46,693 nucleotides of DNA from an uncultured Clostridia bacterium (GTDB lineage Bacteria > Bacillota > Clostridia > Christensenellales > Borkfalkiaceae). Below are positions 32,955 through 41,352 of this stretch, one piece after another. A model generated the notes under the pieces. That model was given only the letters and a program-made list of their open reading frames with translations. It was not told where the DNA came from and ran no database searches. Where the stretch lies: positions 1-46,693 of the forward strand of contig CANRHI010000003.1 in the NCBI GenBank assembly GCA_947630365.1, in the 5' to 3' direction. A program made the position numbers and the translations under genes. Each line of letters starts with the position of its first letter. Positions within the stretch are counted from its first letter, which is position 1.

Positions 32955-33622
32955 AGTTTCATCTCCGCGCTCGAGAGCGCCGTTTCCCCCTCTTCGGTCT
33001 TTACGACCAGCCGCCCGTCGGGCAAAACTTTTTGGGGAACGGCGAAGTACGTCCTCCCCCCCTCTTCGATCCGCACCCGCCGCCCGAGAAAGCCGACGAA
33101 GGACATATATTCCTCGAAGGCGGTTTTTTGCAAAAGGTTTCGGATGAGGCAGTCCCGCACCTCTTCCGCCGTGGGCGGAGCGCTCAAAAGTTGGCGGAAG
33201 GAGGTCGCGACATCCGAAACGGCGGAGAGGCCGTTTGTGACGTTCACGCCGATGCCGACGACGCTGTGGTCGATACGCTCCCCCGAAAGGGCGTTTTCGA
33301 CGAGGATGCCGCACAGTTTTTTTCCGCCCGCGAACACGTCGTTCGGCCACTTGATGGTCGCCTCCACGCCGAATTCCCTCGCCGTTTTGCACACGGAGAC
33401 CGCCGCATGCGCCATCACGCGGAACGCCTCCCGCGCGGGGAGGTCGTAAAAGAGGAGCGCCGTGAGATACACGCCGCCCTCCTCCGAAACGAAACTTCTG
33501 CCCTTAGTGCCCATGCCGCCCGTCTGCTTCTTCGCGCAGACGATGACGTTTTCGCGCATGGGGACATAGCGGGCAATGTAGCGATTGGTCGAATCGACCG
33601 AATCCAAAAGCTCAATCCTCAT
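32951..33622 (-). CDS. birA: Biotin-protein ligase (BirA, no DNA-binding domain)
   Basis: The 223-residue enzyme attaches biotin to carboxylase carrier proteins. It has the LDSVDSTNRYI opening (residues 6-16), the biotinyl-AMP loop KKQTGGMGTKGRSFVS (31-46), IKWPNDVFAGGKKLCGILVE and GIGVNVTN. It lacks the N-terminal winged helix of repressor-type BirA, so it does not itself regulate biotin genes. The adenylate-loop consensus G-R-G-R-x-G-R is degenerate, reading GGMGTKGR. It overlaps recX by 11 bases and nnrD by 4 bases. Confidence 0.94.
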   Translation of the reverse strand: MRIELLDSVDSTNRYIARYVPMRENVIVCAKKQTGGMGTKGRSFVSEEGGVYLTALLFYDLPAREAFRVMAHAAVSVCKTAREFGVEATIKWPNDVFAGGKKLCGILVENALSGERIDHSVVGIGVNVTNGLSAVSDVATSFRQLLSAPPTAEEVRDCLIRNLLQKTAFEEYMSFVGFLGRRVRIEEGGRTYFAVPQKVLPDGRLVVKTEEGETALSSAEMKL

Positions 33623-34226
33623 CGTATTCCTTGAGCGAGGCGAGCGCAGAGCGCGCCTCGTCGTAGTCGAAGCCGCGGGAGAGAAGGTGCGAATACGCCT
33701 TTTTATACGTCTTGGGGTCGAAAACGTCCTTCCCGCGGAGGTACTTTTCGAGCACGTTTTTGGCGCTTTCCTCCGAGGAGAGCCCGAAAAGCGCCTCCTC
33801 TATCGCCCCGTCTTGTACCCCCTTCCGCCTGAGCTCCATCGAGATGAGCCGCGCGCCCTTGGTCTTTTTCGCGCTCTCGACGTAAGATCTCGCATACTCT
33901 GCGTCGTCCAAAAAGCCGTAGCCCTTCATCTTTTCGACGACGTATTCCTCGACCTCCGCGAGGTACCCCTTCTTTTTGAGGTAGTCCCGTATCTCCTTCT
34001 CGGTTTTCATGGAGGCGGAAATGTGCATGAGCGCTTTGTCGAGCGCGGTGGCTTTTTCGCTCTCGAGCTGGAGGGAAGAGAGCTCCTCTTCCGTGACCTC
34101 CGCGCCCACTTTGAGCCCGCACTTTATCACCGTTTCGAGCTTCATGCCGCACACAAACCGCCCGTCCGCCTCGATATTGCAGCGGGTCTTGTCCTTTACT
34201 TGCGGCGCGATGGCGGTGATCTTCAT
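33612..34226 (-). CDS. recX: Recombination regulator RecX
   Basis: The 204-residue protein has the tandem three-helix repeats of RecX, which modulates RecA filaments. The opening MKITAIAPQVKDKTRCNIEA is the N-terminal strand region of Bacillota RecX, followed by ALMHISASMKTEKEIRDYL, GYGFLDDAEYARSYVESA, LRRKGVQDGAIEEAL and SRGFDYDEARSAL repeats. recA is not in this window. Its ATG lies 4 bases from the stop of the collagen-like lipoprotein gene, with a modest GGAAA site, so it may be read from the promoter at 39142-39170. Confidence 0.93.
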   Translation of the reverse strand: MKITAIAPQVKDKTRCNIEADGRFVCGMKLETVIKCGLKVGAEVTEEELSSLQLESEKATALDKALMHISASMKTEKEIRDYLKKKGYLAEVEEYVVEKMKGYGFLDDAEYARSYVESAKKTKGARLISMELRRKGVQDGAIEEALFGLSSEESAKNVLEKYLRGKDVFDPKTYKKAYSHLLSRGFDYDEARSALASLKEYDED

Positions 34227-34230
34227 ACGA

Positions 34231-35970
34231 TTATTTCCATTCCGCAGGGCATGTACGATGCTCTTTGAACCACTGCGTATCTTTAAGGAGAGTGTTATTC
34301 TCGCTGCATTCGACGGAGAAATCTACGCCGTTCGACTTCACGACGATATTCCCGTTTAAGGCTTCGGTGTGGTCCCACTTCTTTTGTCCCGAAACGACCC
34401 CTACCGCAATCGAAGTAACGTACACATTTTGGGTGTATTTCGCAACGCGGTCGATAAATGCTTGCGTAGGGAAAATATTCTCGTCGGTCACAGTATATTC
34501 AGGAGCACCCGCCACGCAACAAACGCACACATATTCGGGTTGAATGACTTCGAGCAGACACTCGTTGGAAGAGGTCTTACTGCCGTGGTGTCCCGCCTTA
34601 AAGAGCTTACACTTCGGAAGATTATTATTTTGCACAAGATACTCTTCACCACTCTCTTCCAAATCTCCCGTAAAGAGGTAATTGTTCTCCCCTTGGTTGA
34701 TATAGAAGCAAACAGAGTAATTGTTCTCATCTTTCGTATCGTGGTCGTAGTAGTAGTTATAGAGGAAATTGAGAGTAATTCCTTCAGCAAGCTCGTAGCT
34801 CTTTTGTGCGCCGTCCGTCTCGTTCCAACATTGAAGCGCGGTATAATGCACCGCCCCCGCCTGTTCTTCCTTGGTGCGGGAAGCAACATACGTATCGTAG
34901 ACCTGCGTATCCTTCCCTGTCTGCGGGAAGTCTATAATTTTCTCGCAAACAAAGCGTTCGAACAGGCTCTTATATGTGGAACTGCCCGCCCATGCCGCGA
35001 TGTGGTCTTGGTCTGCATGCGTCACGATAACGTATTCGAGGGTGTTGTCTGTACAGTATGTATCTACGTATTTCTCGATGACGTTGGCAGAGGCCTCGCG
35101 CGAACCGCCATCTACAAGGATATCGACATCGCCGACTTTAATGTAGATGCTGTCGCCGTTGTTCTTCGCGCCTTCTGTCTGATTTCCAAGTTCAAGAAAA
35201 TGAATTTGCAACTCTTCTGTCGTCCCTTCTGCGGGGTCGGTCTCGCTGCCGCCGCCCGTGCCGGGGTCGCCCTTGTCGCCCTTGTCGCCTTTATCTCCCT
35301 TGTCGCCCTTGATGTTGCCGCGGAGGGTCCAGCTTCCGTTCTCCTTGGTATAGACGTTCCAAGAGGAATAGTCGAGGTACAGATCTCCGTTCCTGCCGAG
35401 AGAAGTTTGCGGAGCGCCGTCGCCGTACAGCCAGCCGTTGCCGTCCTCGCCGTCCTGCCCGTCCGCCCCGTCCGCACCTGAGGGGCCCTGCGGGCCTTGG
35501 GGACCTGTAGGACCTTGAGGGCCTGCGGGACCTTGGGGACCCGTCGTCGCCGCCGAGCCCTCTGCTTTCACGCCCGTATCCGTTGTGCCGATGAACCAGT
35601 TGCCGTTGTCGCCGATGTGGGGCGTCACGCCGTCCTCGCCGTCCTCGCCGTCGGCGCCTTGGGCGGAAATGCCCGTATCCGTCGCGCCGATGAACCAGTG
35701 GCCGTTTTCGCCGATGTGCGGGGTGAGGCCGTCCTTCCCGTCCTTGCCGTCCTGACCCTTGATGGCAGCGAGCCATTCATCGTAGGTGAGGGGCGTTTCG
35801 CCCTCCGCACAGCTCTGCACATACATGTCGTAGACGGCGCGGATCTCGTCGACTTCGTTCTCGTCGGGCGCTTCTCCCGACGTGCCAAAGAGCGAGCATG
35901 CGCTTGTGAACATCAGCGCGAATGCCAGCGCACATGCCGTGATCATGCGAAGAAAAGTGCCTTTTTTCAT
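34231..35970 (-). CDS. Lipoprotein with collagen-like repeats and a ComEC-type metallo-beta-lactamase domain
   Basis: The 579-residue protein has a lipoprotein signal peptide with cleavage before C25 (FTSAC). Two near-identical units of the form TPHIG-x-NG-x-WFIG-x-TDTG lie at about 83-100 and 116-133. Collagen-like G-x-y runs follow at about 143-177 and 221-237 (GDKGDKGDKGDKGDPG). Residues 253-560 are a metallo-beta-lactamase fold with VTHADQDH (317-323) and AGHHGSKTSS (459-468), the arrangement seen in the ComEC C-terminal domain, here free and exported. It is thus likely surface-anchored, a possible nuclease or phosphodiesterase displayed on a collagen-like stalk. The ATG follows GH51 by 25 bases with an AGGAGGAAACG site. 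The role is unknown; the domain calls are secure. Confidence 0.88.
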   Translation of the reverse strand: MKKGTFLRMITACALAFALMFTSACSLFGTSGEAPDENEVDEIRAVYDMYVQSCAEGETPLTYDEWLAAIKGQDGKDGKDGLTPHIGENGHWFIGATDTGISAQGADGEDGEDGVTPHIGDNGNWFIGTTDTGVKAEGSAATTGPQGPAGPQGPTGPQGPQGPSGADGADGQDGEDGNGWLYGDGAPQTSLGRNGDLYLDYSSWNVYTKENGSWTLRGNIKGDKGDKGDKGDKGDPGTGGGSETDPAEGTTEELQIHFLELGNQTEGAKNNGDSIYIKVGDVDILVDGGSREASANVIEKYVDTYCTDNTLEYVIVTHADQDHIAAWAGSSTYKSLFERFVCEKIIDFPQTGKDTQVYDTYVASRTKEEQAGAVHYTALQCWNETDGAQKSYELAEGITLNFLYNYYYDHDTKDENNYSVCFYINQGENNYLFTGDLEESGEEYLVQNNNLPKCKLFKAGHHGSKTSSNECLLEVIQPEYVCVCCVAGAPEYTVTDENIFPTQAFIDRVAKYTQNVYVTSIAVGVVSGQKKWDHTEALNGNIVVKSNGVDFSVECSENNTLLKDTQWFKEHRTCPAEWK

Positions 35971-35995
35971 CGTTTCCTCCTGTCGAAATGTCGAA

Positions 35996-37522
35996 TCATT
36001 TTTGGGAGAGCTTCAAAAAGCTCCAACTCATGGGCGGAAGGGAGAGCATCATCCGCCCGTCCTTTACGACGGGCAGCTCCTTCGCGTGCGGAACGACCGC
36101 CTCGGGGCGATCGAACGTGTTCACCGCGGAGAGCGCACAGCCCGCAAGCTCTTGATATTCGATGGCTTTGAGCTCCCCGAAGGAGCGCAGTTCGAGCTCG
36201 ACTTCGCGCGCCTCCGCCCCGTAGTTACAGAGGGAAACGGTGATGCTCCCCTCTCTTTCGTCGAAGGTGATCGCCTCGTTCACCGTGCGCGCCGTGCCGT
36301 AGCGGGAAGCGAAGGTGTCGCTCTCCGAAAGGGTGTAGAGCGCCACGCCGCGGCAGCTGTTCGCAAGGTAGCGGAAGGGGTAGAAGGTCGCCTGCCGCAA
36401 CGCTTTCCCGCCCTTCTTTGTGGAAATGGGCGCGATGACGTTGACGAGCTGGGCGAGGCAGCCGATCTTCACCACGTCGCAGGAATTGATGAGCGTATTC
36501 ATGAGTCCTGCGAACACGAGAGTATCGCGGAAGGTGTACACGTCCTCCAAAAGGTGCGGGGCGCGCTTCCAGATGTCCTCCGTGCGGGGCGCGGATTGCG
36601 TCCAAATATTCCACTCGTCGAAGGAGATGTGCACCCTCTTTTTGGAGCGCACTTTGGCGCGGACGTATTCGATGGTCGCGCCGAGCGTGCCGATGAATTC
36701 CTTCATGTCATCCGCCGCGCCGAAGAAGTCCTCCAAGGGGCGCCCCGGATCGTACTCGTAGTAGCGGTGCATGGAGAGATAGTCGACGTGTTCGTAGGTA
36801 TTCTCGAGCACCACCCTGTCCCACTCGGGGAAGGTATCCATTTCGTGGTTGGAAGAGCCCGAGACGACGAGCTCGAGCGGCTTGTTGGGGGAAGGCACGT
36901 TCGCCCCCTCCCCGTTCGTCCACCGCATGACTTTGGCGGCCTCGAGCGCCTTTCTGCCGTACTCCTCCGCCGTGAGGTGTCCGATCTGCCAAGGGCCGTC
37001 CATCTCGTTGCCGATGCACCAAAGCCGCACGCCGTAGGGCTTTTCCGCGCCGTTCGCGCGGCGAAGGTCGGAAAGATACGTCCCGCCCGCGTGGTTGCAA
37101 TACTCCACGAGCTCGGCGGCGCTTTTCACCGTCCCTGTCCCCATATTCACGCCCATCATGGGCTCGATATTCGCGGCGCGGCACCATTTCATGAATTCAT
37201 CGGTGCCGAATTCGTTGGTCTCCGTCGTGTGCCATGCAAGGTCCAAACGGGTCGGGCGGTGTTCCTTGGGGCCGACGCCGTCCTTCCAGTCGTACCCCGA
37301 GAGGAAATTCCCGCCGGGGTAGCGCACCACGGGCACGCCGAGCTCTTTTACGAGGGCGAGAACGTCCCTCCGAAATCCGTTTTCATCCGCCGTGGGGTGC
37401 GTGGGCTCGTAGATGCCCTCGTAGACCGCCCTTCCGAGATGTTCGAGAAAGGAGCCGAAAAGGCGCGGAGAAATTTCCCCCGCCGTGAGATTTCTGTCGG
37501 CAAAAATGCGGACCTTTTTCAT
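35996..37522 (-). CDS. abfA: Alpha-L-arabinofuranosidase, GH51
   Basis: The 508-residue enzyme releases terminal L-arabinofuranose from arabinan or arabinoxylan oligosaccharides. It starts at the catalytic domain (NLTAGEISPRLFGSFLEHLG), has the acid/base E173 in LWCIGNEMDG and the nucleophile E303 in ISFDEWNIW, and ends with the short C-terminal beta domain (LPPMSWSFLKL). There is no signal peptide, so it acts in the cytoplasm on imported oligosaccharides. Length is normal for GH51. It supplies arabinose to the araBDA genes encoded about 4-8 kb upstream on the same strand. Confidence 0.96.
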   Translation of the reverse strand: MKKVRIFADRNLTAGEISPRLFGSFLEHLGRAVYEGIYEPTHPTADENGFRRDVLALVKELGVPVVRYPGGNFLSGYDWKDGVGPKEHRPTRLDLAWHTTETNEFGTDEFMKWCRAANIEPMMGVNMGTGTVKSAAELVEYCNHAGGTYLSDLRRANGAEKPYGVRLWCIGNEMDGPWQIGHLTAEEYGRKALEAAKVMRWTNGEGANVPSPNKPLELVVSGSSNHEMDTFPEWDRVVLENTYEHVDYLSMHRYYEYDPGRPLEDFFGAADDMKEFIGTLGATIEYVRAKVRSKKRVHISFDEWNIWTQSAPRTEDIWKRAPHLLEDVYTFRDTLVFAGLMNTLINSCDVVKIGCLAQLVNVIAPISTKKGGKALRQATFYPFRYLANSCRGVALYTLSESDTFASRYGTARTVNEAITFDEREGSITVSLCNYGAEAREVELELRSFGELKAIEYQELAGCALSAVNTFDRPEAVVPHAKELPVVKDGRMMLSLPPMSWSFLKLSQK

Positions 37523-37530
37523 ACTGTCTC

Positions 37531-37878
37531 CTAAACCAAGCCGATGGCGGAGGCGATGCTCACCACCGCCCCGTCGATGTTGTGTAAAAATTTGTCGAGC
37601 GCCTTCCTTGCGCCCTCGTCGATGACGCCGTTCTCCGTCGTGCGGAGGACGGAAACGATCATGTCGAAATTGCCGTAAATGATCTTACAAGCGGGGTCGA
37701 CGGCGCGAAAAACAGGGTCCTCGCTGTCGTTTTGCAGCTTGTACATGTGCTTGATCTGCCCGTTCATTTCGGTGAAGAGCGTGAGATCGGCGGTCGAAAA
37801 GAGCTCTGCCATCGTGTGGTTGAGCGCGACGAGGCAGCCGATGAATTCTGTGACTTTCTTGTTCGTTTCTTCGATCAT
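37531..37878 (-). CDS. Small helical protein coupled to the UDP-sugar pyrophosphorylase gene
   Basis: I do not recognise this 115-residue protein. It is predicted to be nearly all helical, with no signal peptide or membrane segment, and contains the stretches TEFIGCLVALNHTMAELF and a C-terminal LDKFLHNIDGAVVSIAS. The start at ATG 37878 shares an ATGA overlap with the stop of the pyrophosphorylase gene, so translation is coupled. A long frame upstream to 38421 is ignored because it lies inside that gene in another frame. GH51 follows 8 bases later. A role in sugar metabolism or as a partner of the pyrophosphorylase is suggested only by position. Confidence 0.7.
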   Translation of the reverse strand: MIEETNKKVTEFIGCLVALNHTMAELFSTADLTLFTEMNGQIKHMYKLQNDSEDPVFRAVDPACKIIYGNFDMIVSVLRTTENGVIDEGARKALDKFLHNIDGAVVSIASAIGLV

Positions 37879-39092
37879 GCGTACACCCCGTTGAGGAGAA
37901 GAAGCTCGCGCGCGGTATCCACGCTGTCTATCCCCGTCCTGTTCTTCACGGGGGCGAATTCCTGCTCGCGCACGACTTCGAAGGGAAGGCAATCCCCCAT
38001 GAGCTTCACCATGTCCAAAATGAGCGTCTCGCACTTGTAGGCGTTGGGCTCCTCGGGCGTTACGAGTACGCCCTCCTCGTTGAGGTAGGGCACCTTCTTC
38101 TTGACGAGGTGCACGGGGAGCTTGCGCATGGAGACGGCGCGCAGCCGATCGGTGCGGAAGAGGTAGTTGAGAATGACGCCGCAGGAGTAGAGGAGCTCGC
38201 CGCGGTCGTTGCGGGCATTCGCCATTTCCTCCGAGAGCTCGTAGTATTCGATGACGCTCGGCAAGCCGTTTTCGAGGCACAAAACGCCCACTTTTTCGTC
38301 GGGAGAGGTCTTCCGCACCACCTTGGCGCCGCAGTTTACGCCGCTCGCGATGGTCGCGCCCACGAACACGGGGTCTGCAATGCGCTGCAAGACGTTGTCC
38401 ACCGAGACAACGTTGAGCCACTCGATGCCCCTTCTCTCGATGCTGTCCGCCAGCCCGCAGCGCATGAGCGAGCCGTACCAGCCGCCGTTCCCGTCGGGGG
38501 AAGTGGCGAGCTTGCCCTTCTCCTCCAAGAGGAGTTTGCCCTCAAAATCGAAGCAGGGCGCCATTTCCTGCGTGAAGAAGAAGATCTCCTCCTTGGGGTA
38601 GCCGAAATAGTTGTGCGTGCGGAAGAAGTTTTTCGTCTCTGCGTCGTTCTTCTCGCTCGTCATGATGTACAGCGGGACGGCTTTGCCGCATACCTTCGCG
38701 ACGAGAAGGAGATTTGCGATATGCAGCTCGAAGATGCTCTTGCCCATCCACGGGCCGATGGGATACATTCCCTTGGGGGCGGAGATCCCCAGCCTCGTCC
38801 CCTGCCCTCCCGCGAGCAGCACCGCGCCCACCTTGCCGGCGGAGATCGCGTCCCGCCCGAGCGTGAAGAACATGTTGCGGTGCGACTGTATCTCCCGAAG
38901 CCCCATTTCCCCGATGGGAGCGATCTCCCCTCTGCCCGAGAGGTCCTCGGGGTGGCGGCGCAGCTCCGCAAGCGACCAATCCAACGTGCGGAGGGATTGG
39001 GCAAGCAGCTCCTTTTGCCGCCCCGAGAGCTCATCGTAGAAGCGCAAGACGTGCTCCTGATGCTGTTCATGCAGAAATTCTTCCAACGTCAT
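37875..39092 (-). CDS. UDP-sugar pyrophosphorylase, UDPGP/UAP1-like family
   Basis: The 405-residue enzyme belongs to the UDPGP type 1 family better known from eukaryotes (UAP1, UGP, USP), not to the GalU family. It has the nucleotide-binding VLLAGGQGTRLGISAPKGMY (about 90-109), TSEKNDAETKNFFR, VVSVDNVLQRIADP and VVRKTSPDEKVGVLCLENG. These enzymes make a UDP-sugar from UTP and a sugar-1-phosphate. Its position between the GH36 and GH51 genes suggests use of galactose-1-phosphate or glucose-1-phosphate (a Leloir-type route), but UDP-GlcNAc synthesis is possible. The ATG at 39092 starts at the TLEEFLHEQHQEH helix; a longer frame from 39170 would begin at the promoter. Confidence 0.88.
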   Translation of the reverse strand: MTLEEFLHEQHQEHVLRFYDELSGRQKELLAQSLRTLDWSLAELRRHPEDLSGRGEIAPIGEMGLREIQSHRNMFFTLGRDAISAGKVGAVLLAGGQGTRLGISAPKGMYPIGPWMGKSIFELHIANLLLVAKVCGKAVPLYIMTSEKNDAETKNFFRTHNYFGYPKEEIFFFTQEMAPCFDFEGKLLLEEKGKLATSPDGNGGWYGSLMRCGLADSIERRGIEWLNVVSVDNVLQRIADPVFVGATIASGVNCGAKVVRKTSPDEKVGVLCLENGLPSVIEYYELSEEMANARNDRGELLYSCGVILNYLFRTDRLRAVSMRKLPVHLVKKKVPYLNEEGVLVTPEEPNAYKCETLILDMVKLMGDCLPFEVVREQEFAPVKNRTGIDSVDTARELLLLNGVYA

Positions 39093-39141
39093 AGCCAAAT
39101 CTCCGTACAGCCGCCGCGGCGGCCGAATGCTTTCTGTCTCT

Positions 39142-39170
39142 ATTATAAGGAATTGCGGCGGAAAAGTCAA
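39142..39170 (-). promoter_or_regulatory. Internal promoter for the UDP-sugar pyrophosphorylase gene and those after it
   Basis: -35 TTGACT (39165-39170), 17 bases, perfect -10 TATAAT (39142-39147) on the minus strand, in the 105-base gap after the GH36 gene. The leader of about 43 bases contains a perfect 14-base palindrome GCCGCCGCGGCGGC (39110-39123), which may be an operator or an RNA hairpin. This promoter could drive the pyrophosphorylase, small protein, GH51, lipoprotein, recX, birA and nnrD genes. Confidence 0.85.
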
Positions 39171-39197
39171 CGCGGGCGGAGCATTTTTCTTCCGAAA

Positions 39198-41258
39198 TTA
39201 CGCCTCTCGTTCGAAAAGGAACGCGCCCGCGTGGAGATCCTCGCCCTCGAGCGTGAGCTTTCCCTCCGAAAAGCTGTGCGATAGGTCGGTATAGGCGTCC
39301 TTCAAGGCAAAGCCCTGCATGTCGAGCACCTCCCTTTGCGCCCCCTCGAGGAAGTGGACAATGACGAGCCGCTGCTTCCCGTACTCCTTGGTGTAGATCT
39401 GCCTGCCCTTGGGAGAGCGGTAGTATTCCACCGTGTTGTCGATGGAGACGATCTCGCCGCGGCGGACGATCTCCTTCACGCTCTCGTAGAAGTCGAGCCC
39501 CGCCTGAATGAGCGCCATCTTTTCCTTTTGGCGGGCGGAAATATCGCCCGAGAGACAGATGCGCCCCATCATCGCCGCGCAGAGCGAGTAGATGGTGCGG
39601 GTGTCGCTCTCCCCCTTGCGGATGACCGCCCAAATTTGCGATTGCCGTGCGGGGATGACGCGGGAGACGTTCGCGGCGACGAGCGGGATCTCGTTGCACT
39701 CGTGCGCGTCCGAGAACGAGCACATGGAGACCTTGCTCATGCGGAGCGGCTCGATGCGGCTCCCGCCCGAGGAGCAATTCTCGATGACGATGCCGGGGAT
39801 GGCCTCCTTCAAACGGTCGAGAAATTTGAGGCTCTCCTCCGTGACCTGCCTTCCCCCCTCGCCGAGCGAAGAACCGTCCGCACTGTCGCAGCCGACGCCG
39901 AACGTGTCGTTGTAGTCGATCTTGATGTACTCGAAGCCGTTCTCTTTGAGCATGCGGACGACCTTCGCCTCCAAGAAATCCTGCACGTCCTTTTGGCGCA
40001 GGTCGAGGAAGCGGCGGTTTTTGCTCGTGATGACCTTCCCGTCGCGGTGCAGATGCACCCCTTCGAAGTAGAACGCTTCGCTGTCCCTCCCCGTGATCTC
40101 GTGCTCGAACCAAATGCCCGCCTTCATGCCCTTGGCTTTGATCATGGAAGTCACCCGCTTCATGTCGGGGAAGATCTCGGGGTTTATGTTCCAATCGCCG
40201 ATGGCGTTGCACCAGCCCTTGTCGAGCGGCTTATACCATCCGCTGTCGATGACGAAATATTTTACGCCGAGCTGGGAGACGGCGGCGAGCTGCCTTTCGA
40301 TCTTTTTCTCGGAGGGGTTGCCCCACGTCGCGCAGTACTCGTTGTACAAAACGGGCATATCCTCCTCGCTCTCGGGGACGATGAGGCGAGAATCCTGCTC
40401 GCGGACGAAGGCGGCGCACACCTTTTCCAGCCCGCCCCGCTTTACGGTGAAGCGGGCGCAGTCCGTGGTGAACGAGCCGCCCGCGGGCACGCGCTTTCTC
40501 CAGTGGCCCGTCTCGAAGTCGGCAAGCCCGCACGAGAGGGCGCAGCTCTCCTTCTCCTTATACAGCTCCATCTGCCACGAGAAGGGCGCCTCGGGCATGA
40601 AGCCCCAAAAGAGCCCCTCGGGCGACTCGAGCGCGCCGAAGGGAAAGTACCCGCGGTTGGGCATGCTGCCGTTTTGCCCCCACTTTTCCACCTTCACGCC
40701 GTAGCGCGCCCAGCTCATATCCTGCCCGATGGAGGAAAACGGCTCGCTCTTCATCCTGCACTCGCGCGACCATGCGCTCGTCATGCGGTGGAGGGTGAAG
40801 CCCACCGTGTCGTAGCTTGCGGGCGAGAGGATGCCCGAGAGCGAGAGGCTTTGGAGCATTTCGAGGGTGCGCGCCTCCTTGGAGCGGTTGTTGTAGCGCA
40901 CGTTCACGGTGAACACGCCCGTCCGCTTATCGTAAAAGAGGCGGTGCACATACTCGTTGCCGTTGCCGTCCACAAGGTAGGTGTTGAGGTTTCCCCCCAT
41001 GAATTGCGTTTGGCGGTCCACTTTGAGCACGGTGGAGGTGCGGTTGCGCATGGTCACGCCGTTGGTGTAGTCGACGAGCGCGTCGTCCCCCGTGAAGGCG
41101 ACCTGCACGATGCTGTCCCCGTGCAATTTTTTGGGGTCGACTTCCACATCCGAAGGGTACGCCGCAAAGCCGACGGTCGTCGTTTTCTCGTGCCCCTCGA
41201 CGGGCGTATCGAAGTAGTAGACGGCGGTATCGCCGAAGAGGAATTTCTTAAAAAACAT
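39198..41258 (-). CDS. Alpha-galactosidase, GH36
   Basis: The 686-residue enzyme is a GH36-type alpha-galactosidase. The N-terminal beta-supersandwich (about 1-290) is followed by the TIM barrel, with FVIDSGWYKPLDKGW, the nucleophile D448 in FEYIKIDYND and the acid/base D517 in CSFSDAHEC. ENCSSGGSRIEP (493-504) is the substrate-binding loop. It has no signal peptide, so it acts inside the cell on melibiose- or raffinose-type oligosaccharides or galactose-decorated arabinans. The ATG at 41258 has a GGAGACC site; six codons further upstream are also open. It follows araA by 94 bases. Confidence 0.95.
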   Translation of the reverse strand: MFFKKFLFGDTAVYYFDTPVEGHEKTTTVGFAAYPSDVEVDPKKLHGDSIVQVAFTGDDALVDYTNGVTMRNRTSTVLKVDRQTQFMGGNLNTYLVDGNGNEYVHRLFYDKRTGVFTVNVRYNNRSKEARTLEMLQSLSLSGILSPASYDTVGFTLHRMTSAWSRECRMKSEPFSSIGQDMSWARYGVKVEKWGQNGSMPNRGYFPFGALESPEGLFWGFMPEAPFSWQMELYKEKESCALSCGLADFETGHWRKRVPAGGSFTTDCARFTVKRGGLEKVCAAFVREQDSRLIVPESEEDMPVLYNEYCATWGNPSEKKIERQLAAVSQLGVKYFVIDSGWYKPLDKGWCNAIGDWNINPEIFPDMKRVTSMIKAKGMKAGIWFEHEITGRDSEAFYFEGVHLHRDGKVITSKNRRFLDLRQKDVQDFLEAKVVRMLKENGFEYIKIDYNDTFGVGCDSADGSSLGEGGRQVTEESLKFLDRLKEAIPGIVIENCSSGGSRIEPLRMSKVSMCSFSDAHECNEIPLVAANVSRVIPARQSQIWAVIRKGESDTRTIYSLCAAMMGRICLSGDISARQKEKMALIQAGLDFYESVKEIVRRGEIVSIDNTVEYYRSPKGRQIYTKEYGKQRLVIVHFLEGAQREVLDMQGFALKDAYTDLSHSFSEGKLTLEGEDLHAGAFLFEREA

Positions 41259-41299
41259 AGCGGTCTCCAAGCGCAAAAAGTAAAATTTTTAGGGAACGA

Positions 41300-41323
41300 T
41301 AGGGAGCGGAAATCCGCCCCCTA
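41300..41323 (-). other. Intercistronic hairpin between araA and the GH36 gene
   Basis: A ten-base stem with one G-U pair (TAGGGGGCGG and CCGCTCCCTA on the minus strand, loop ATTT) lies 30 bases after the araA stop codon. No immediate U-run follows, so it is more likely a 3'-end stabiliser or processing point than a terminator. Confidence 0.55.
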
Positions 41324-41352
41324 CCCTTTCAGAATGCAATATACATGCGGTT

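Noticed and set aside
35270..35306. Short tandem repeats that could look like a CRISPR or satellite
   Set aside because: They are nine-base codon repeats encoding the collagen-like GDK triplets of the lipoprotein.
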